From: Hydrogenobaculum sp. Y04AAS1
GTDB taxonomy: Bacteria > Aquificota > Aquificia > Aquificales > Aquificaceae
Length of the DNA stretch: 64,000 nucleotides
Direction of reading: 5' to 3'
Assembly: GCF_000020785.1 (NCBI RefSeq)
Contig: NC_011126.1
Location: 434,001-498,000, forward strand
Made by a program: the position numbers and the translations under genes. Positions 9,462 through 18,810 of this stretch are shown here, one piece after another (position 1 is the first letter of the stretch; each line of letters starts with the position of its first letter). The notes under the pieces were generated by a model, which ran no database searches, was not told where the DNA came from, and saw nothing but the letters and a program-made list of their open reading frames with translations.

Positions 9462-9896
9462 ATGAAGAAACTTATAATCCCTTTATATCTTTTTCTTGTA
9501 GCTTTATCATACGCTCAAAGTTTTTGTATAAAAGAAAAATCTGGAGCTTTTATAGAAGATCCTTATATAAAAGAGTATGTGATAAAGTCTGTGGAAGAGG
9601 CTTTTATAGAAGCAAAAAAACCCTTAGATTGTAACTCTAAAAGCTATAAAACTGTGTTCTTAAAAGTCACAAATTTATCTGATATGCCAATAGGATATTC
9701 TATATATCAAAGGGCAAACAACTATATTTTAAACTTAAGCATAGAGCTTAATATAGCTAACAAAAAATATACTTACTTTCAAAGCTCTTATTACGCTTTA
9801 CCTACCGGTGGAGAAGGAGATTTACCAAAAAGACAAGCTTTGGAAGATGCTATGGATAGAATAAAGGATATGATAATTGAAGACTTGTTGAAATGA
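9462..9896 (+). CDS. Exported protein, LptE-like (tentative)
   Basis: A 144-residue protein with an N-terminal signal (KKLIIPLYLFLVALSYAQS) that could be cut after SYA; there is no lipobox cysteine at the usual place. The rest alternates strand and helix. The order (short strand, helix with IKEYVIKSVEEAFIEA, several strands, then a basic helix RQALEDAMDRIKDMIIEDLL) resembles LptE, the LPS-assembly partner. That likeness is weak and based on layout. A TATTAT box ends five bases before the ATG. The stop overlaps the start of ribD. Confidence 0.45.
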   Translation: MKKLIIPLYLFLVALSYAQSFCIKEKSGAFIEDPYIKEYVIKSVEEAFIEAKKPLDCNSKSYKTVFLKVTNLSDMPIGYSIYQRANNYILNLSIELNIANKKYTYFQSSYYALPTGGEGDLPKRQALEDAMDRIKDMIIEDLLK

Positions 9897-10966
9897 TAAA
9901 TAAAGATAAATATTACATGAAACTAGCTTTGGAAGAAGCATACAAATACAAGGGCCAAACCCATCCAAACCCTGCAGTAGGAGTACTTATAGTAAAAGAC
10001 GACAAGATTTTATCAATAGGGGCCCATAAAAAAGCAGGTACTGATCACGCTGAGATCGTAGCTTTAAAAAATGCCCAAGAAGATGTAAAAGGAGCTACGA
10101 TGTATGTAACTTTAGAGCCTTGCTCATTTCATGGTAAAACACCCCCATGCTGTCCTGCTATAATCTCAAGCGGTATAAAAAAAGTTGTTATAGGCTCAGT
10201 GGACCCAAATCCAAAAGTCTCTGGAAAAGGCATAGAGTGGCTAAAATCTGCTGGTATTGAAGTAGAAGTAGGTGTATTAAAAGAAGAATGTGATAAGTTA
10301 AATGAGGATTTTTTTGTTTATATAACCCAAAAAAGACCTTTTATAACCCTAAAATGCGCTATGTCTTTGGACGGAAAACTTGCTAAAGAAAACAAAGATA
10401 GCAAATGGATTAGCTCAGAAAAAGCAAGGAAAATATCTCATATATATAGAAAGTACTCAAGCGCAATATTAGTGGGCATAAACACCATCTTAAAAGATAA
10501 CCCAAAACTTACCGTAAGGCTTGAAGGAAATGAATATCAGCCCTACAGCGTTGTGATAGACCCAAACTTAGACATTCCCTACGATGCAAACATATTTAAA
10601 AAAGGATATGAAAACATCATTATTATAGTTTCTACAAAAACCGATGATAAAAAGAAAGAATACCTTAAATCCCTTGGTGTTAGGCTTTTAGAATTAGAAA
10701 GTTTTGATATAAAATCTATATTAAAAGCTCTATACGAGATAGATATAATGCACATTTTTGTAGAAGGAGGAGCTTATACAATATCAAGATTTTTAGAAGA
10801 AAATATGTGGGATAAGATGCTTATATTTAGAGGTTATAAATTTATAGGAAAAGGTATAGGTCTTGATTTTTATAGTGATTTTTCAAAGATATACAAAGGA
10901 AGTCTTCAAATTATCGACGATACCACAGATTTGTTGGAAATTTACAATGGATATATCACTGTTTGA
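9893..10966 (+). CDS. ribD: Riboflavin biosynthesis deaminase/reductase
   Basis: A 357-residue bifunctional enzyme of riboflavin synthesis. The N-terminal deaminase carries the zinc site DHAEIVALKNA and CSFHGKTPPCCPAI. The C-terminal reductase starts near residue 145 (RPFITLKCAMSLDGKLA) and has the IFVEGGAYTISRF strand near the end. It overlaps the upstream gene by 4 bases and queA by 20 bases. ribH is at 53114, so the pathway is dispersed. Confidence 0.94.
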   Translation: MINKDKYYMKLALEEAYKYKGQTHPNPAVGVLIVKDDKILSIGAHKKAGTDHAEIVALKNAQEDVKGATMYVTLEPCSFHGKTPPCCPAIISSGIKKVVIGSVDPNPKVSGKGIEWLKSAGIEVEVGVLKEECDKLNEDFFVYITQKRPFITLKCAMSLDGKLAKENKDSKWISSEKARKISHIYRKYSSAILVGINTILKDNPKLTVRLEGNEYQPYSVVIDPNLDIPYDANIFKKGYENIIIIVSTKTDDKKKEYLKSLGVRLLELESFDIKSILKALYEIDIMHIFVEGGAYTISRFLEENMWDKMLIFRGYKFIGKGIGLDFYSDFSKIYKGSLQIIDDTTDLLEIYNGYITV

Positions 10967-11978
10967 TTACGATTTACCAGAAGAGCTCATTGCCAAATAC
11001 CCGGTAAATCCAAGACATAGCGCTAAGCTGATGGTTTTAGATAGAAAAAGCTCCAATATAACTCACTCAACGTTTTGGCATATAGATGAGTTTTTGGAAG
11101 AAGGGGATTTATTGATATTCAACGACACCAAGGTATTACCGGCAAGACTTTTAGGAAAGAAAAAGGGGATAGAAAACTCAAATGTAGAAATACTTCTTTT
11201 AAGACACTTAGAAAATGAAAAATGGGAAGCTCTTGTGGGGGGTAAAAATATAAAACCAGGGCTCGTGATAGAAATATCTTATGATTTTGAAGCAATAGTA
11301 GAGTCTCAAATAGAAAAATCTAAGTTTTTGGTGCTTTTAAAAGCTAAAAACCAAAATCAAATTGAGGCAATAAACAAATACGGCAAAATACCAATACCAC
11401 CATATTTAGGAAGAGATGAAGAGCCAATAGATAAAGAATTTTATCAAACAGTATTTGCAAAAAAAGAATTTTCTGTGGCAGCCCCAACGGCATCGCTTCA
11501 CTTTTCTAATGAGCTTTTGGAAAAACTAAAGAAAAAAGTAAATATAGATTTTGTAACACTCCACGTATCATACGGAACTTTTAAACCAGTAACTGTGCAA
11601 AACATAGAAGAGCACAAAGTAGATGAAGAGTATATAGAAGTCTCAGAATCCCTTATAAAAAATATTAAAAAAACAAAAAAAATGTGTAAAAGGGTAATAG
11701 CGGTTGGCACTACAGTTACAAGGGCATTAGAAACCGCTATCGATAAACCATATTTTGGTTTTACAGATCTTTATATAAAACCTGGATTTAAATTTAAAGT
11801 CCTAGATGGGTTTATTACAAACTTTCATCTTCCAAAATCATCACTTCTTATACTTGTAAGCGCTTTTTGTAATGAAGAAAACTTAGACGGTAGAGAGTTT
11901 ATATTAAAATCCTACAAAGAGGCTGTAAAACACAAATATAGATTTTACTCATACGGAGATGGCATGCTTATACTTTAG
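10947..11978 (+). CDS. queA: S-adenosylmethionine:tRNA ribosyltransferase-isomerase
   Basis: A 343-residue enzyme that transfers the ribosyl part of SAM to preQ1 in tRNA, making epoxyqueuosine. The family start LFDYDLPEELIAKYP is complete when the ATG at 10947 is used. Longer in-frame ORFs run inside ribD and are not credible. AAPTASLHFS, HVSYGTFKPV and TNFHLPKSSLLILVSAF are diagnostic. A strong GC hairpin terminator follows at 12001. A QueC-like gene nearby suggests a queuosine pathway in this genome. Confidence 0.95.
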   Translation: MDISLFDYDLPEELIAKYPVNPRHSAKLMVLDRKSSNITHSTFWHIDEFLEEGDLLIFNDTKVLPARLLGKKKGIENSNVEILLLRHLENEKWEALVGGKNIKPGLVIEISYDFEAIVESQIEKSKFLVLLKAKNQNQIEAINKYGKIPIPPYLGRDEEPIDKEFYQTVFAKKEFSVAAPTASLHFSNELLEKLKKKVNIDFVTLHVSYGTFKPVTVQNIEEHKVDEEYIEVSESLIKNIKKTKKMCKRVIAVGTTVTRALETAIDKPYFGFTDLYIKPGFKFKVLDGFITNFHLPKSSLLILVSAFCNEENLDGREFILKSYKEAVKHKYRFYSYGDGMLIL

Positions 11979-12000
11979 AAACTTAATTTTATGGTAAACT

Positions 12001-12019
12001 GCCGGGAAACCCTCCCGGC
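12001..12019. terminator. Bidirectional hairpin terminator between queA and prepilin
   Basis: GCCGGGA-AACCC-TCCCGGC is a perfect 7-bp GC-rich stem with a 5-base loop, isolated in AT-rich DNA between two convergent genes. The flanks are AT-rich with short T-runs (TTTT on the plus side, AAAATT read as AATTTT on the other), so it could stop transcription from both sides. Confidence 0.8.
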
Positions 12020-12031
12020 TATAAGTTTTGA

Positions 12032-12658
12032 TTAGAAATAATTTACAGTGTTAGAACCAGATACCAAAACAGGTTGAGATGTACAGCTAATTGCACTAGA
12101 GGCACTGTTGTAAGATGAGGTTGAACAATTTAATCCGTAAGCGTTAGCTTGGTTGAGTATAGATTGAACATAAGCATTGTCTATAGGAGCAGTTGTAAAT
12201 GTGTAAAAGCCTTGGGTTGCTGATACATTTGAACCGACGCTATTAGTAGCAGGTGCACTGCCTAAAGTATTCCCAGTGTAGCCAGTGTATGTCCATATGT
12301 TTGATGAGGTTGGACCTACTGTCACAAAACTGCCGATGTACTGCTCTAAAGCTGAGCATGAAGCAATGTTGTTGGACGATGCTGTGCCATTCATCCAACT
12401 ACTTACGGTAGAACATGATACATAAGGATAAGAGTTGTAAAAATCTTTTGAATAGTTATTGAGACCTGTGGCAAAAAGCTTAAACCTGTTGGCTATCTGA
12501 GTTTCTTCGCCATTGGCTTTTAACGTCCTGTAGCCTATAAAGGCGGCTCCTAAGAAAATTACGAAGGCCGTTAAAACCAAAAGAAACTCAATAATTGAGA
12601 AACCCCTATTTGACTTGCTTTTTTTGGACCCCCATGCTGGTCCTTTTACGCTTTCCAT
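12032..12658 (-). CDS. Type IV prepilin-like protein
   Basis: A 208-residue prepilin. A basic leader ends at G19, then FSIIEFLLVLTAFVIFLGAAF forms the class III signal with Glu at mature position 5. The ATG at 12658 is chosen because AGGAGG lies 8 bases upstream; a GTG nine bases earlier touches that site. The mature part is rich in Ser, Thr, Asn and Gly with four or more cysteines that may form disulfides near the C-terminus. It is a likely substrate of the assembly proteins at 30315-36138, although it is not next to them. Confidence 0.85.
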   Translation of the reverse strand: MESVKGPAWGSKKSKSNRGFSIIEFLLVLTAFVIFLGAAFIGYRTLKANGEETQIANRFKLFATGLNNYSKDFYNSYPYVSCSTVSSWMNGTASSNNIASCSALEQYIGSFVTVGPTSSNIWTYTGYTGNTLGSAPATNSVGSNVSATQGFYTFTTAPIDNAYVQSILNQANAYGLNCSTSSYNSASSAISCTSQPVLVSGSNTVNYF

Positions 12659-12723
12659 AAAACACACCTCCTAATAAGATTAATTTTACTATACTATAAT
12701 AATATCTTATTTGTCAATGATGA

Positions 12724-13593
12724 TCAGTTTCTCTCCAGTAGCTTCTTCATCTTAATAGCTGTATCTCTTATCTCCCACTGAGCCCCTTTTTCTATCCTTT
12801 TACTTATAAAATCCATGATATGAGGTATAGGACCAGATACAACTATATTTGTCTTTTGACCATGAGGTAAGATAAATCTTGCATCCTCTGCTGGTATTCC
12901 CATGTTTACAAGGTCTATGTAAACATCTTCAGATTGTTTTGTGGCTTTTAGAAAAGTATCCAAAGCTTGCTGGTTATTTTTAATAGTAGGTGGGATTATC
13001 ATCATATCTTGACGAGGTAACTCTTTTTTCTTAGGAAACTGTAAAACGTATCTTTGAGAACGCTGAGAGAAATTTAAAAAAGTGTGTCTTACTAGCTGGT
13101 GTGTCATTACCCTTGATATGTTTTCAAGATAAAATACCGCATATCCATAATATTCTCTTGATATATAAACAAGAGTTACGTTGACATCTCTATCAACTAT
13201 ATTGGAAATCGTAGAGTCTTTATTTAGTGTTAATATTTCTTCTATAGCTTTATCTCTTTCTTCTTCTGTTAAATCTTCTAAATAGTGCCTTAAACTAAAA
13301 CCTATTATATCCGGTGTCGCTTCGTTCCAGTAGGTTTTGAAATATTTTGCCGCCAGATAGATAGCCTTTTCTTTGTCTAACTTTTTATATGTAAAAGCAT
13401 GAGAAAACACAGAAAAGTGCTTGTAAGAACAAAGTCTTAAAAGAAACTCTTTTGTTTCTTTTTTCTGTGTTATTTTAGACTCTTGAAGGAGTTCTTCCAA
13501 AGTTTTCTTTGTATAACAAACCCTTGCACCAAGAGCACACAACCAAGCTATATTTGCAAAATCATCTGGCGATGCTATATCTTTAATCCTCAT
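12724..13593 (-). CDS. thyX: Flavin-dependent thymidylate synthase
   Basis: A 289-residue ThyX, which methylates dUMP using FAD, NADPH and methylene-THF. The signature region reads RHTFLNFSQRSQRYV, so the usual RHR(x7)S has Thr for the second Arg. ARFILPHGQKTNIVVSG and an ISRVMTHQLVRHT stretch support the family. No thyA is in the window. A TATAAT box ends 7 bases before the ATG, so the mRNA is probably leaderless. fabG is divergent with 70 bases between start codons. Confidence 0.9.
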   Translation of the reverse strand: MRIKDIASPDDFANIAWLCALGARVCYTKKTLEELLQESKITQKKETKEFLLRLCSYKHFSVFSHAFTYKKLDKEKAIYLAAKYFKTYWNEATPDIIGFSLRHYLEDLTEEERDKAIEEILTLNKDSTISNIVDRDVNVTLVYISREYYGYAVFYLENISRVMTHQLVRHTFLNFSQRSQRYVLQFPKKKELPRQDMMIIPPTIKNNQQALDTFLKATKQSEDVYIDLVNMGIPAEDARFILPHGQKTNIVVSGPIPHIMDFISKRIEKGAQWEIRDTAIKMKKLLERN

Positions 13594-13600
13594 TAAATCT

Positions 13601-13606
13601 ATTATA
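13601..13606 (-). promoter_or_regulatory. -10 box of thyX
   Basis: TATAAT on the minus strand ends seven bases before the thyX ATG. Confidence 0.55.
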
Positions 13607-13649
13607 AACTAGTAATATTTCAACTAATGAAAAAATTTTATATTTTTGA

Positions 13650-13655
13650 TATAAT
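13650..13655 (+). promoter_or_regulatory. -10 box of fabG
   Basis: TATAAT ends eight bases before the fabG ATG, which predicts a start site on or just before the codon. The spacer holds no Shine-Dalgarno. Confidence 0.6.
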
Positions 13656-13663
13656 ATTAAGAT

Positions 13664-14401
13664 ATGGAATTGGCTGGTAAAACTGCTTTGATAACAGGCT
13701 CTAACAGAGGTATTGGAAAAGCCATCGCTCAAAAGCTTGCAGAAAATGGAGCAGGCATTATAATAACAGCCCCTATCAAAAGCGATGCAGAATTAGCGGC
13801 AAATGAGATAAAAGAAAGATACAACGTCAGAACTTACGCTTTTGAGTTAGATCTATTAGATATAAATTCTATAGAAGATACTATAAAAGAAATAGAAAAA
13901 ATAACAACAGTGGATATACTTGTAAACAATGCAGGTATAACTAAAGACAATCTTTTTATAAGGATGAAAAAAGAAGAATGGGAAGATGTGATAAAAGTAA
14001 ACTTTACATCTATATTTTATATAACACAACCCATTGTTAAGCAAATGATTAAAAAGCGTTGGGGGCGTGTTATAAACATATCATCAGTGGTGGGCATAAT
14101 GGGTAACTCAGGTCAGACAAACTATTCCGCCACAAAAGCAGCTATCATAGGTTTTACAAAGTCTTTAGCGAAAGAGATTGGTTCTAGGGGTGTTACGGTA
14201 AATGCAGTGGCTCCTGGTTTTATAGATACTCCTATGACTCAAGGCTTGCCAGATGATATAAAAGAAGCTTATAAAAAGCAAATTCCTTTGGGAAGGTTTG
14301 GCTCACCAGAAGATGTTGCAAATGCTGTGTTGTTCTTAGCTTCTGAAAAAGCATCTTACATAACAGGTGAAGTAATCAACGTAAACGGTGGTATGTTGTA
14401 A
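13664..14401 (+). CDS. fabG: 3-oxoacyl-[acyl-carrier-protein] reductase
   Basis: A 245-residue short-chain dehydrogenase that reduces 3-oxoacyl-ACP with NADPH. The dinucleotide loop GSNRGIGKA is at residues 12-20, NNAG near residue 88, catalytic Ser in ISSVVG and the YSATK catalytic pair near residue 152. The end INVNGGML is typical of FabG. It heads the operon fabG-acpP-fabF-rnc. Translation probably begins on a leaderless mRNA. Confidence 0.94.
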   Translation: MELAGKTALITGSNRGIGKAIAQKLAENGAGIIITAPIKSDAELAANEIKERYNVRTYAFELDLLDINSIEDTIKEIEKITTVDILVNNAGITKDNLFIRMKKEEWEDVIKVNFTSIFYITQPIVKQMIKKRWGRVINISSVVGIMGNSGQTNYSATKAAIIGFTKSLAKEIGSRGVTVNAVAPGFIDTPMTQGLPDDIKEAYKKQIPLGRFGSPEDVANAVLFLASEKASYITGEVINVNGGML

Positions 14402-14431
14402 AATTAAATATTTTATCTAAAGGAGGCATTT

Positions 14432-14665
14432 ATGGACAGAGAGCAAAGAATCAAAGAAATAATAGCGGATCAGCTGGGAGTAGAAGTTGATAAACTTACT
14501 CCAGACGCGAAATTTGTAGAAGATTTGGGTGCTGATTCCCTTGACGTTGTAGAGCTTATTATGAGCTTTGAAGAAGAGTTTAACATAGAAATACCAGACG
14601 AAGACGCTGAAAAGATAAAGACTGTCGGTGATGTTATAAACTATCTAAATGAAAAGTTAAAATGA
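14432..14665 (+). CDS. acpP: Acyl carrier protein
   Basis: A 77-residue acidic [14 protein letters not shown] holds the phosphopantetheine-bearing Ser36. It carries growing acyl chains and is modified by AcpS (24914). AAAGGAGG upstream of the ATG is one of the strongest Shine-Dalgarno sites in the window, fitting high expression. The stop overlaps the fabF start (ATGA). Confidence 0.97.
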   Translation: MDREQRIKEIIADQLGVEVDKLTPDAKFVEDLGADSLDVVELIMSFEEEFNIEIPDEDAEKIKTVGDVINYLNEKLK

Positions 14666-15903
14666 GAAGAGTGGTTATAACAGGTATAGGTGTTGTATCA
14701 CCTATAGGAAACAACGTAAATGATTTTTGGCAAAACCTTGTGGCTGGGAAAAGCGGCATAGATACCATCTCTTCTTTTGATCCAGACAAATATGGTTTGA
14801 CAGTTAAAATAGCTGCCGAAGTGAAAAACTTCAACCCAGAAGATTATTTTGATAAAAAAGATGCCCAAAAACTTTCCGATTTTATAAAGTTTGCTTACGC
14901 AGCCGCAATGGAAGCTATGAAAGATGCCAGTCTTGAAAATGCCAATATAGATAAAGATAGAGTTGGTGTGATAGTAGGTACAGGTATAGGTGGATTAAAA
15001 GATATAGAAGAACAAAATGAGACTTTAAACGAAAAGGGTGCAAGAAGGGTTTCTCCCTTCTTCATACCTTACGGCATAGCAAATATGGCATCTGGGGTCA
15101 TAGCCATAAAATATGGATTTAGAGGACCAAACTATTGCGTAGTATCTGCTTGCGCCACTGGTAATCATTCTATAGGAGATGCTTTCAGGATTATACAAAG
15201 AGGTGATGCCGATATCATGATAGCTGGCGGTACAGAAAGTGCCATAACCCCACTCGGTATAGCTGGTTTTGCTTCGCTAAAAGCCCTGTCCACTAGAAAC
15301 GATGAACCTCAAAAAGCCTCAAGGCCTTTTGATAGTCAAAGAGATGGCTTTGTAATGGGAGAAGGAGCTGGGATATTGATATTAGAGGAGTACGAACACG
15401 CTAAGAAAAGAGGAGCAAAGATATATGCTGAGATAAAAGGGTACGCAGCGACAGACGATGCTTTCCACGTGACGGCTCCATGCACAGATGGAGAAGGCGC
15501 CGCTATGTGTATGAGATTGGCTTTAGAAGATGCCTCTTTAAACCCAGAAGATATAGATTATATAAACGCTCACGGCACTTCAACACCTCTAAACGATAAG
15601 ATAGAAACCTTGGCGATAAAGAAGATTTTTAAAGATCACGCTTATAAGCTAAAGATGAGTTCCAATAAATCCATGATTGGGCATCTATTGGGAGCTGCAT
15701 CAGCGGTAGAGGCGGTAGCATCTGTTAAAACTATTGAAACTGGCATAATACCACCCACTATAAACCTCGAAAATCCGGATCCTGAATGCGATTTGGATTA
15801 TGTGCCAAACAAAGCTATAAACTACGATGTGAAAAACATTTTGTCAAATTCTTTTGGTTTTGGAGGCACAAACGCCTGTATAATACTTAGCAAAGTTGAT
15901 TAA
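14662..15903 (+). CDS. fabF: 3-oxoacyl-[acyl-carrier-protein] synthase II
   Basis: A 413-residue condensing enzyme that extends acyl-ACP with malonyl-ACP. The catalytic Cys is in [15 protein letters not shown] (near residue 164). The two His are in [11 protein letters not shown] and [13 protein letters not shown], and the end [12 protein letters not shown] is conserved. It overlaps acpP by 4 bases. The 12-base gap to rnc places both in one transcript. Confidence 0.96.
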   Translation: MRRVVITGIGVVSPIGNNVNDFWQNLVAGKSGIDTISSFDPDKYGLTVKIAAEVKNFNPEDYFDKKDAQKLSDFIKFAYAAAMEAMKDASLENANIDKDRVGVIVGTGIGGLKDIEEQNETLNEKGARRVSPFFIPYGIANMASGVIAIKYGFRGPNYCVVSACATGNHSIGDAFRIIQRGDADIMIAGGTESAITPLGIAGFASLKALSTRNDEPQKASRPFDSQRDGFVMGEGAGILILEEYEHAKKRGAKIYAEIKGYAATDDAFHVTAPCTDGEGAAMCMRLALEDASLNPEDIDYINAHGTSTPLNDKIETLAIKKIFKDHAYKLKMSSNKSMIGHLLGAASAVEAVASVKTIETGIIPPTINLENPDPECDLDYVPNKAINYDVKNILSNSFGFGGTNACIILSKVD

Positions 15904-15915
15904 AAACACAATTAA

Positions 15916-16614
15916 ATGGATAGTTTTGAGCTTTTAGAAGAAAAAATAGGTTATAGATTTAAGGATAAAAATTTAGTAAAGAAAGCTTTTACACATATAT
16001 CTTTTTCCAAAAGCTCAGAAAACTACGAAGTATTAGAATTTTTAGGGGATGCTCTCGTTAATTTTATGACCGTAAATATATTGGTGGAGGCTTTTCCAAA
16101 TAAAAAGGAAGGTGAGCTCTCTCAATTGAAATCTTTTTTAATAAGCGAAGAGTTTTTAGCTAGTCTCGCCAAATCTCTAAACTTTGAAAAATATATACTT
16201 ATAAGTAAGGGTGAAGAGCTAAAGGGTTCTAACAAAAACCCTTCTATTCTCTGCGATGTGTTTGAAGCTTTTTGGGCTGCTATATACATAGACAGTGGAT
16301 ACGATTGTAAGCTTACAAAAAGTTTGTTTGAGCATCATTTTAAAAGCCAAATACTTGAGATGGTAAACTCAAATAGCTTAAAGCAGGACTACAAAACAGC
16401 TTTACAGGAGATAACTCAAAAAAAGTGGAAAGAAAGACCTATATACAACGTCATAAGCGTAGAAGGTCCAGAGCATAGGAAAACCTTTACAGTTGAATGT
16501 CTATTTAAAGATCTAAGAACCACAGGAAAAGGCAACAGTAAAAAGTACGCGGAACAAGAGGCAGCAAAAAATATGCTTCAGATAATTCAAGATAATGAAA
16601 AGAAAAAAACTTGA
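15916..16614 (+). CDS. rnc: Ribonuclease III
   Basis: A 232-residue RNase III with an N-terminal catalytic domain and a C-terminal dsRNA-binding domain (residues 155-228, [15 protein letters not shown] and the [12 protein letters not shown] helix). The signature is [27 protein letters not shown] holds the second acidic pair. It processes rRNA precursors and structured mRNAs. It follows fabF, a common genomic pairing, and overlaps the glycosylase gene by 20 bases. Confidence 0.94.
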
Positions 16615-17365
16615 AGAAATTTTAAAAAAAATACCACCAAAAGCTTGGGATAAAATAATATCAAAAGAACCAGAATATTCTTACTTTAAAAATCTTACGC
16701 CTTTTTATCATTTTGGGGCTTTTGCAATCATAATGGTTGTTAGCGGTTTAAACGCTTACCAGCTAAAGGGAAAAGCTCAAGAAAAGTATTTTCCAATATT
16801 AAAAAATATCTTGTTGCTAAATGAAAACAAGAAAGATTATGAAGCTCTTAGAAATACTTTTTTAAGCTTTTACGAAAAAGAAAGATCTTACAAAGGAAAG
16901 CTTAAAAGAGTGAACAACTTTTTTGATTCAAACCTTGCAAAAACAATGTGGAAACAAGAAAATACCCATTATTTTAGAAGATATTTCAAAGATATATGGG
17001 AAGAGTTGGCTTTTACGATGAAGTCTAAAAAAGAGAAAAAAACCATAGCTTTTGCAATGAAGTGCTTGGGTGTAGGGCTTATTATGAAAGGTTGCAAAGA
17101 TTTTGACTTTGACGGTATACCTATACCTGTGGATTCAAGGATAAAGCATTTTGCAACAAAAATAGGCTTAGAAGACGTTGATGATGGTAAAATAATAACT
17201 TTTTTTGAAGGCATCTTGAAAAATGTACCCAACATAAACATGATACATTTGGATTCTTTGATATGGCAAATAGCTAAACTTGATCACCAAGAACTCGACG
17301 AATATTTTGAAGAACTTGGATGTAAAATGCTATCAAAAGAGTTGAAAAGCATTTTTCATGCTTAA
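16595..17365 (+). CDS. AGOG-family 8-oxoguanine DNA glycosylase/lyase
   Basis: A 256-residue helical protein matching the archaeal GO glycosylase (AGOG) family, a helix-hairpin-helix enzyme that removes 8-oxoguanine and nicks the strand. [12 protein letters not shown] carries the catalytic Asp (D180). [16 protein letters not shown] carries the catalytic Lys candidate (K148), 32 residues before it, the spacing recalled for the archaeal enzyme. AGOG is best known from archaea, so transfer is possible. It overlaps rnc by 20 bases. Confidence 0.75.
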
Positions 17366-17418
17366 ACACATAGCTAAATTATATGAAAAGCTTTATAATA
17401 TAAATAAGGAGGTGGAAC

Positions 17419-17691
17419 ATGGAAGAAAAGGTAGATGTAAAAAAAGCTATTGAGAACTTAGAAGAGGAAATAGCAAGGATAAAAAAAGAGCTTGGTTTGG
17501 ACAAAGAAAGCAAAAGCATAGTAGAGATACCACTAGAAAAAGGCAAAGAAATAACCACCAAGCTTATGAATATGGCTCAAAGCATAATAAAAGTGGCTTC
17601 AGCGGCTGCCAACGGTGCTATAGAAGGAGCCAAAAAAGCTTTAGAAGAAGGGGAGAAGAAGGAGCAAAACCAAGGAGAAAAGCAAGAGTAA
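17419..17691 (+). CDS. Small charged coiled-coil protein, unknown
   Basis: A 90-residue protein. Residues 5-28 form a heptad-like helix (VKKAIENLEEEIARIKKELG), residues 50-72 an Ala-rich amphipathic helix (IIKVASAAANGAIEGAKKAL), and the tail is Glu/Gln/Lys-rich. No family was recognised. AGGAGG sits 7 bases before the ATG. The TAA is directly followed by the ychF ATG with no spacer, so ychF translation is probably coupled to it. Confidence 0.6.
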   Translation: MEEKVDVKKAIENLEEEIARIKKELGLDKESKSIVEIPLEKGKEITTKLMNMAQSIIKVASAAANGAIEGAKKALEEGEKKEQNQGEKQE

Positions 17692-18798
17692 ATGCCCCTT
17701 AGTTGCGGTATAGTTGGTTTACCGAACGTAGGAAAGTCTACGTTATTTAATGCTCTTATAAAGGCAGCCAAAGCTCAGGCTGCCAATTATCCATTTTGTA
17801 CAATAGAGCCAAACATAGGCACGGTGGAAGTCCCAGACGAAAGGCTTTACGAAATAGCAAGGTTAGAAAACTCTGCCAAAGTAGTGCCAACATTTATAGA
17901 GTTTGTGGATATAGCTGGTTTGGTAAGGGGTGCAAGTAAGGGCGAGGGCCTTGGAAATCAATTTTTATCACACATAAGAAATGTAGATGCCATAGTACAA
18001 GTGGTAAGATGTTTTGAAGATGAGAACATTACACACGTTGAAGGCTCAGTGAATCCCATAAGGGATATAGAAATTATAGATTTAGAGCTTATAGCAAAAG
18101 ACTTAGAATCCGTACAAAAAACTATTCAAAAAATAGAAAAAATTGCAAAAGGCGGAAATCAAGAAGCAAAACAAGAGTTAGAATACTTAAAAAAGTTTGA
18201 AGAGATTTTAAACCCAATGATTCCCTTAAGAAGGGCTAATCTCACAGAAGAAGAGAAAGAATATGCAAAAAATAAGCTATTTCTTCTTAGCATTAAACCT
18301 ACAATGTTTGTAGCAAATTTATCTGAAGAAGAAATTCAAGGACCTACTTCCAACAAACATTACAGAAATCTATTGGAATATGCAGAAAAAGAAAATGCTC
18401 CAGTAATTCCAGTGTGTGCAAAGCTAGAGTCAGAAATGATTGATATGTCAAAAGAAGAAGTTCAAGAAATGTTAAACCTTTATGGTTTAAAAGAAACCGG
18501 CTTATCTTCTATTATTAAAAGCGGGTATAAACTTTTGGGGCTTATAACGTTTTTTACCGCTGGTCCAAAAGAATCTAGGGCTTGGGCTATTGCAAAAGAT
18601 ACCAAAGCTCAAAAGGCTGCTGGCAAAATACATTCTGATATAGAAAGAGGCTTTATAGCTGCAGAAGTAATAAACTACGATGACTATATAAAAGTTAAGT
18701 CCATGACAAAGGCAAAAGAGCAAGGGCTTATAAGGTTGGAGGGAAAAGACTACATTGTAAAAGATGGTGATATAATATACTTTAGATTCAACGTATAA
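17692..18798 (+). CDS. ychF: Ribosome-binding ATPase YchF
   Basis: A 368-residue Obg-family P-loop ATPase. G1 is GLPNVGKSTLFNAL at residues 8-21 and the switch region DIAGLVRGASKGEGLGNQFL is present. The G4 position lacks the normal NKxD, as expected for YchF, which prefers ATP. A C-terminal TGS-like domain ends VKDGDIIYFRFNV. It associates with ribosomes and is linked to stress responses. The ATG directly abuts the upstream stop. Confidence 0.95.
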   Translation: MPLSCGIVGLPNVGKSTLFNALIKAAKAQAANYPFCTIEPNIGTVEVPDERLYEIARLENSAKVVPTFIEFVDIAGLVRGASKGEGLGNQFLSHIRNVDAIVQVVRCFEDENITHVEGSVNPIRDIEIIDLELIAKDLESVQKTIQKIEKIAKGGNQEAKQELEYLKKFEEILNPMIPLRRANLTEEEKEYAKNKLFLLSIKPTMFVANLSEEEIQGPTSNKHYRNLLEYAEKENAPVIPVCAKLESEMIDMSKEEVQEMLNLYGLKETGLSSIIKSGYKLLGLITFFTAGPKESRAWAIAKDTKAQKAAGKIHSDIERGFIAAEVINYDDYIKVKSMTKAKEQGLIRLEGKDYIVKDGDIIYFRFNV

Positions 18799-18810
18799 AG
18801 AGGTTCTAGT

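Noticed and set aside
10863-10946. N-terminal extension of queA
   Set aside because: It is an out-of-frame reading of ribD; the family N-terminus begins at 10947.
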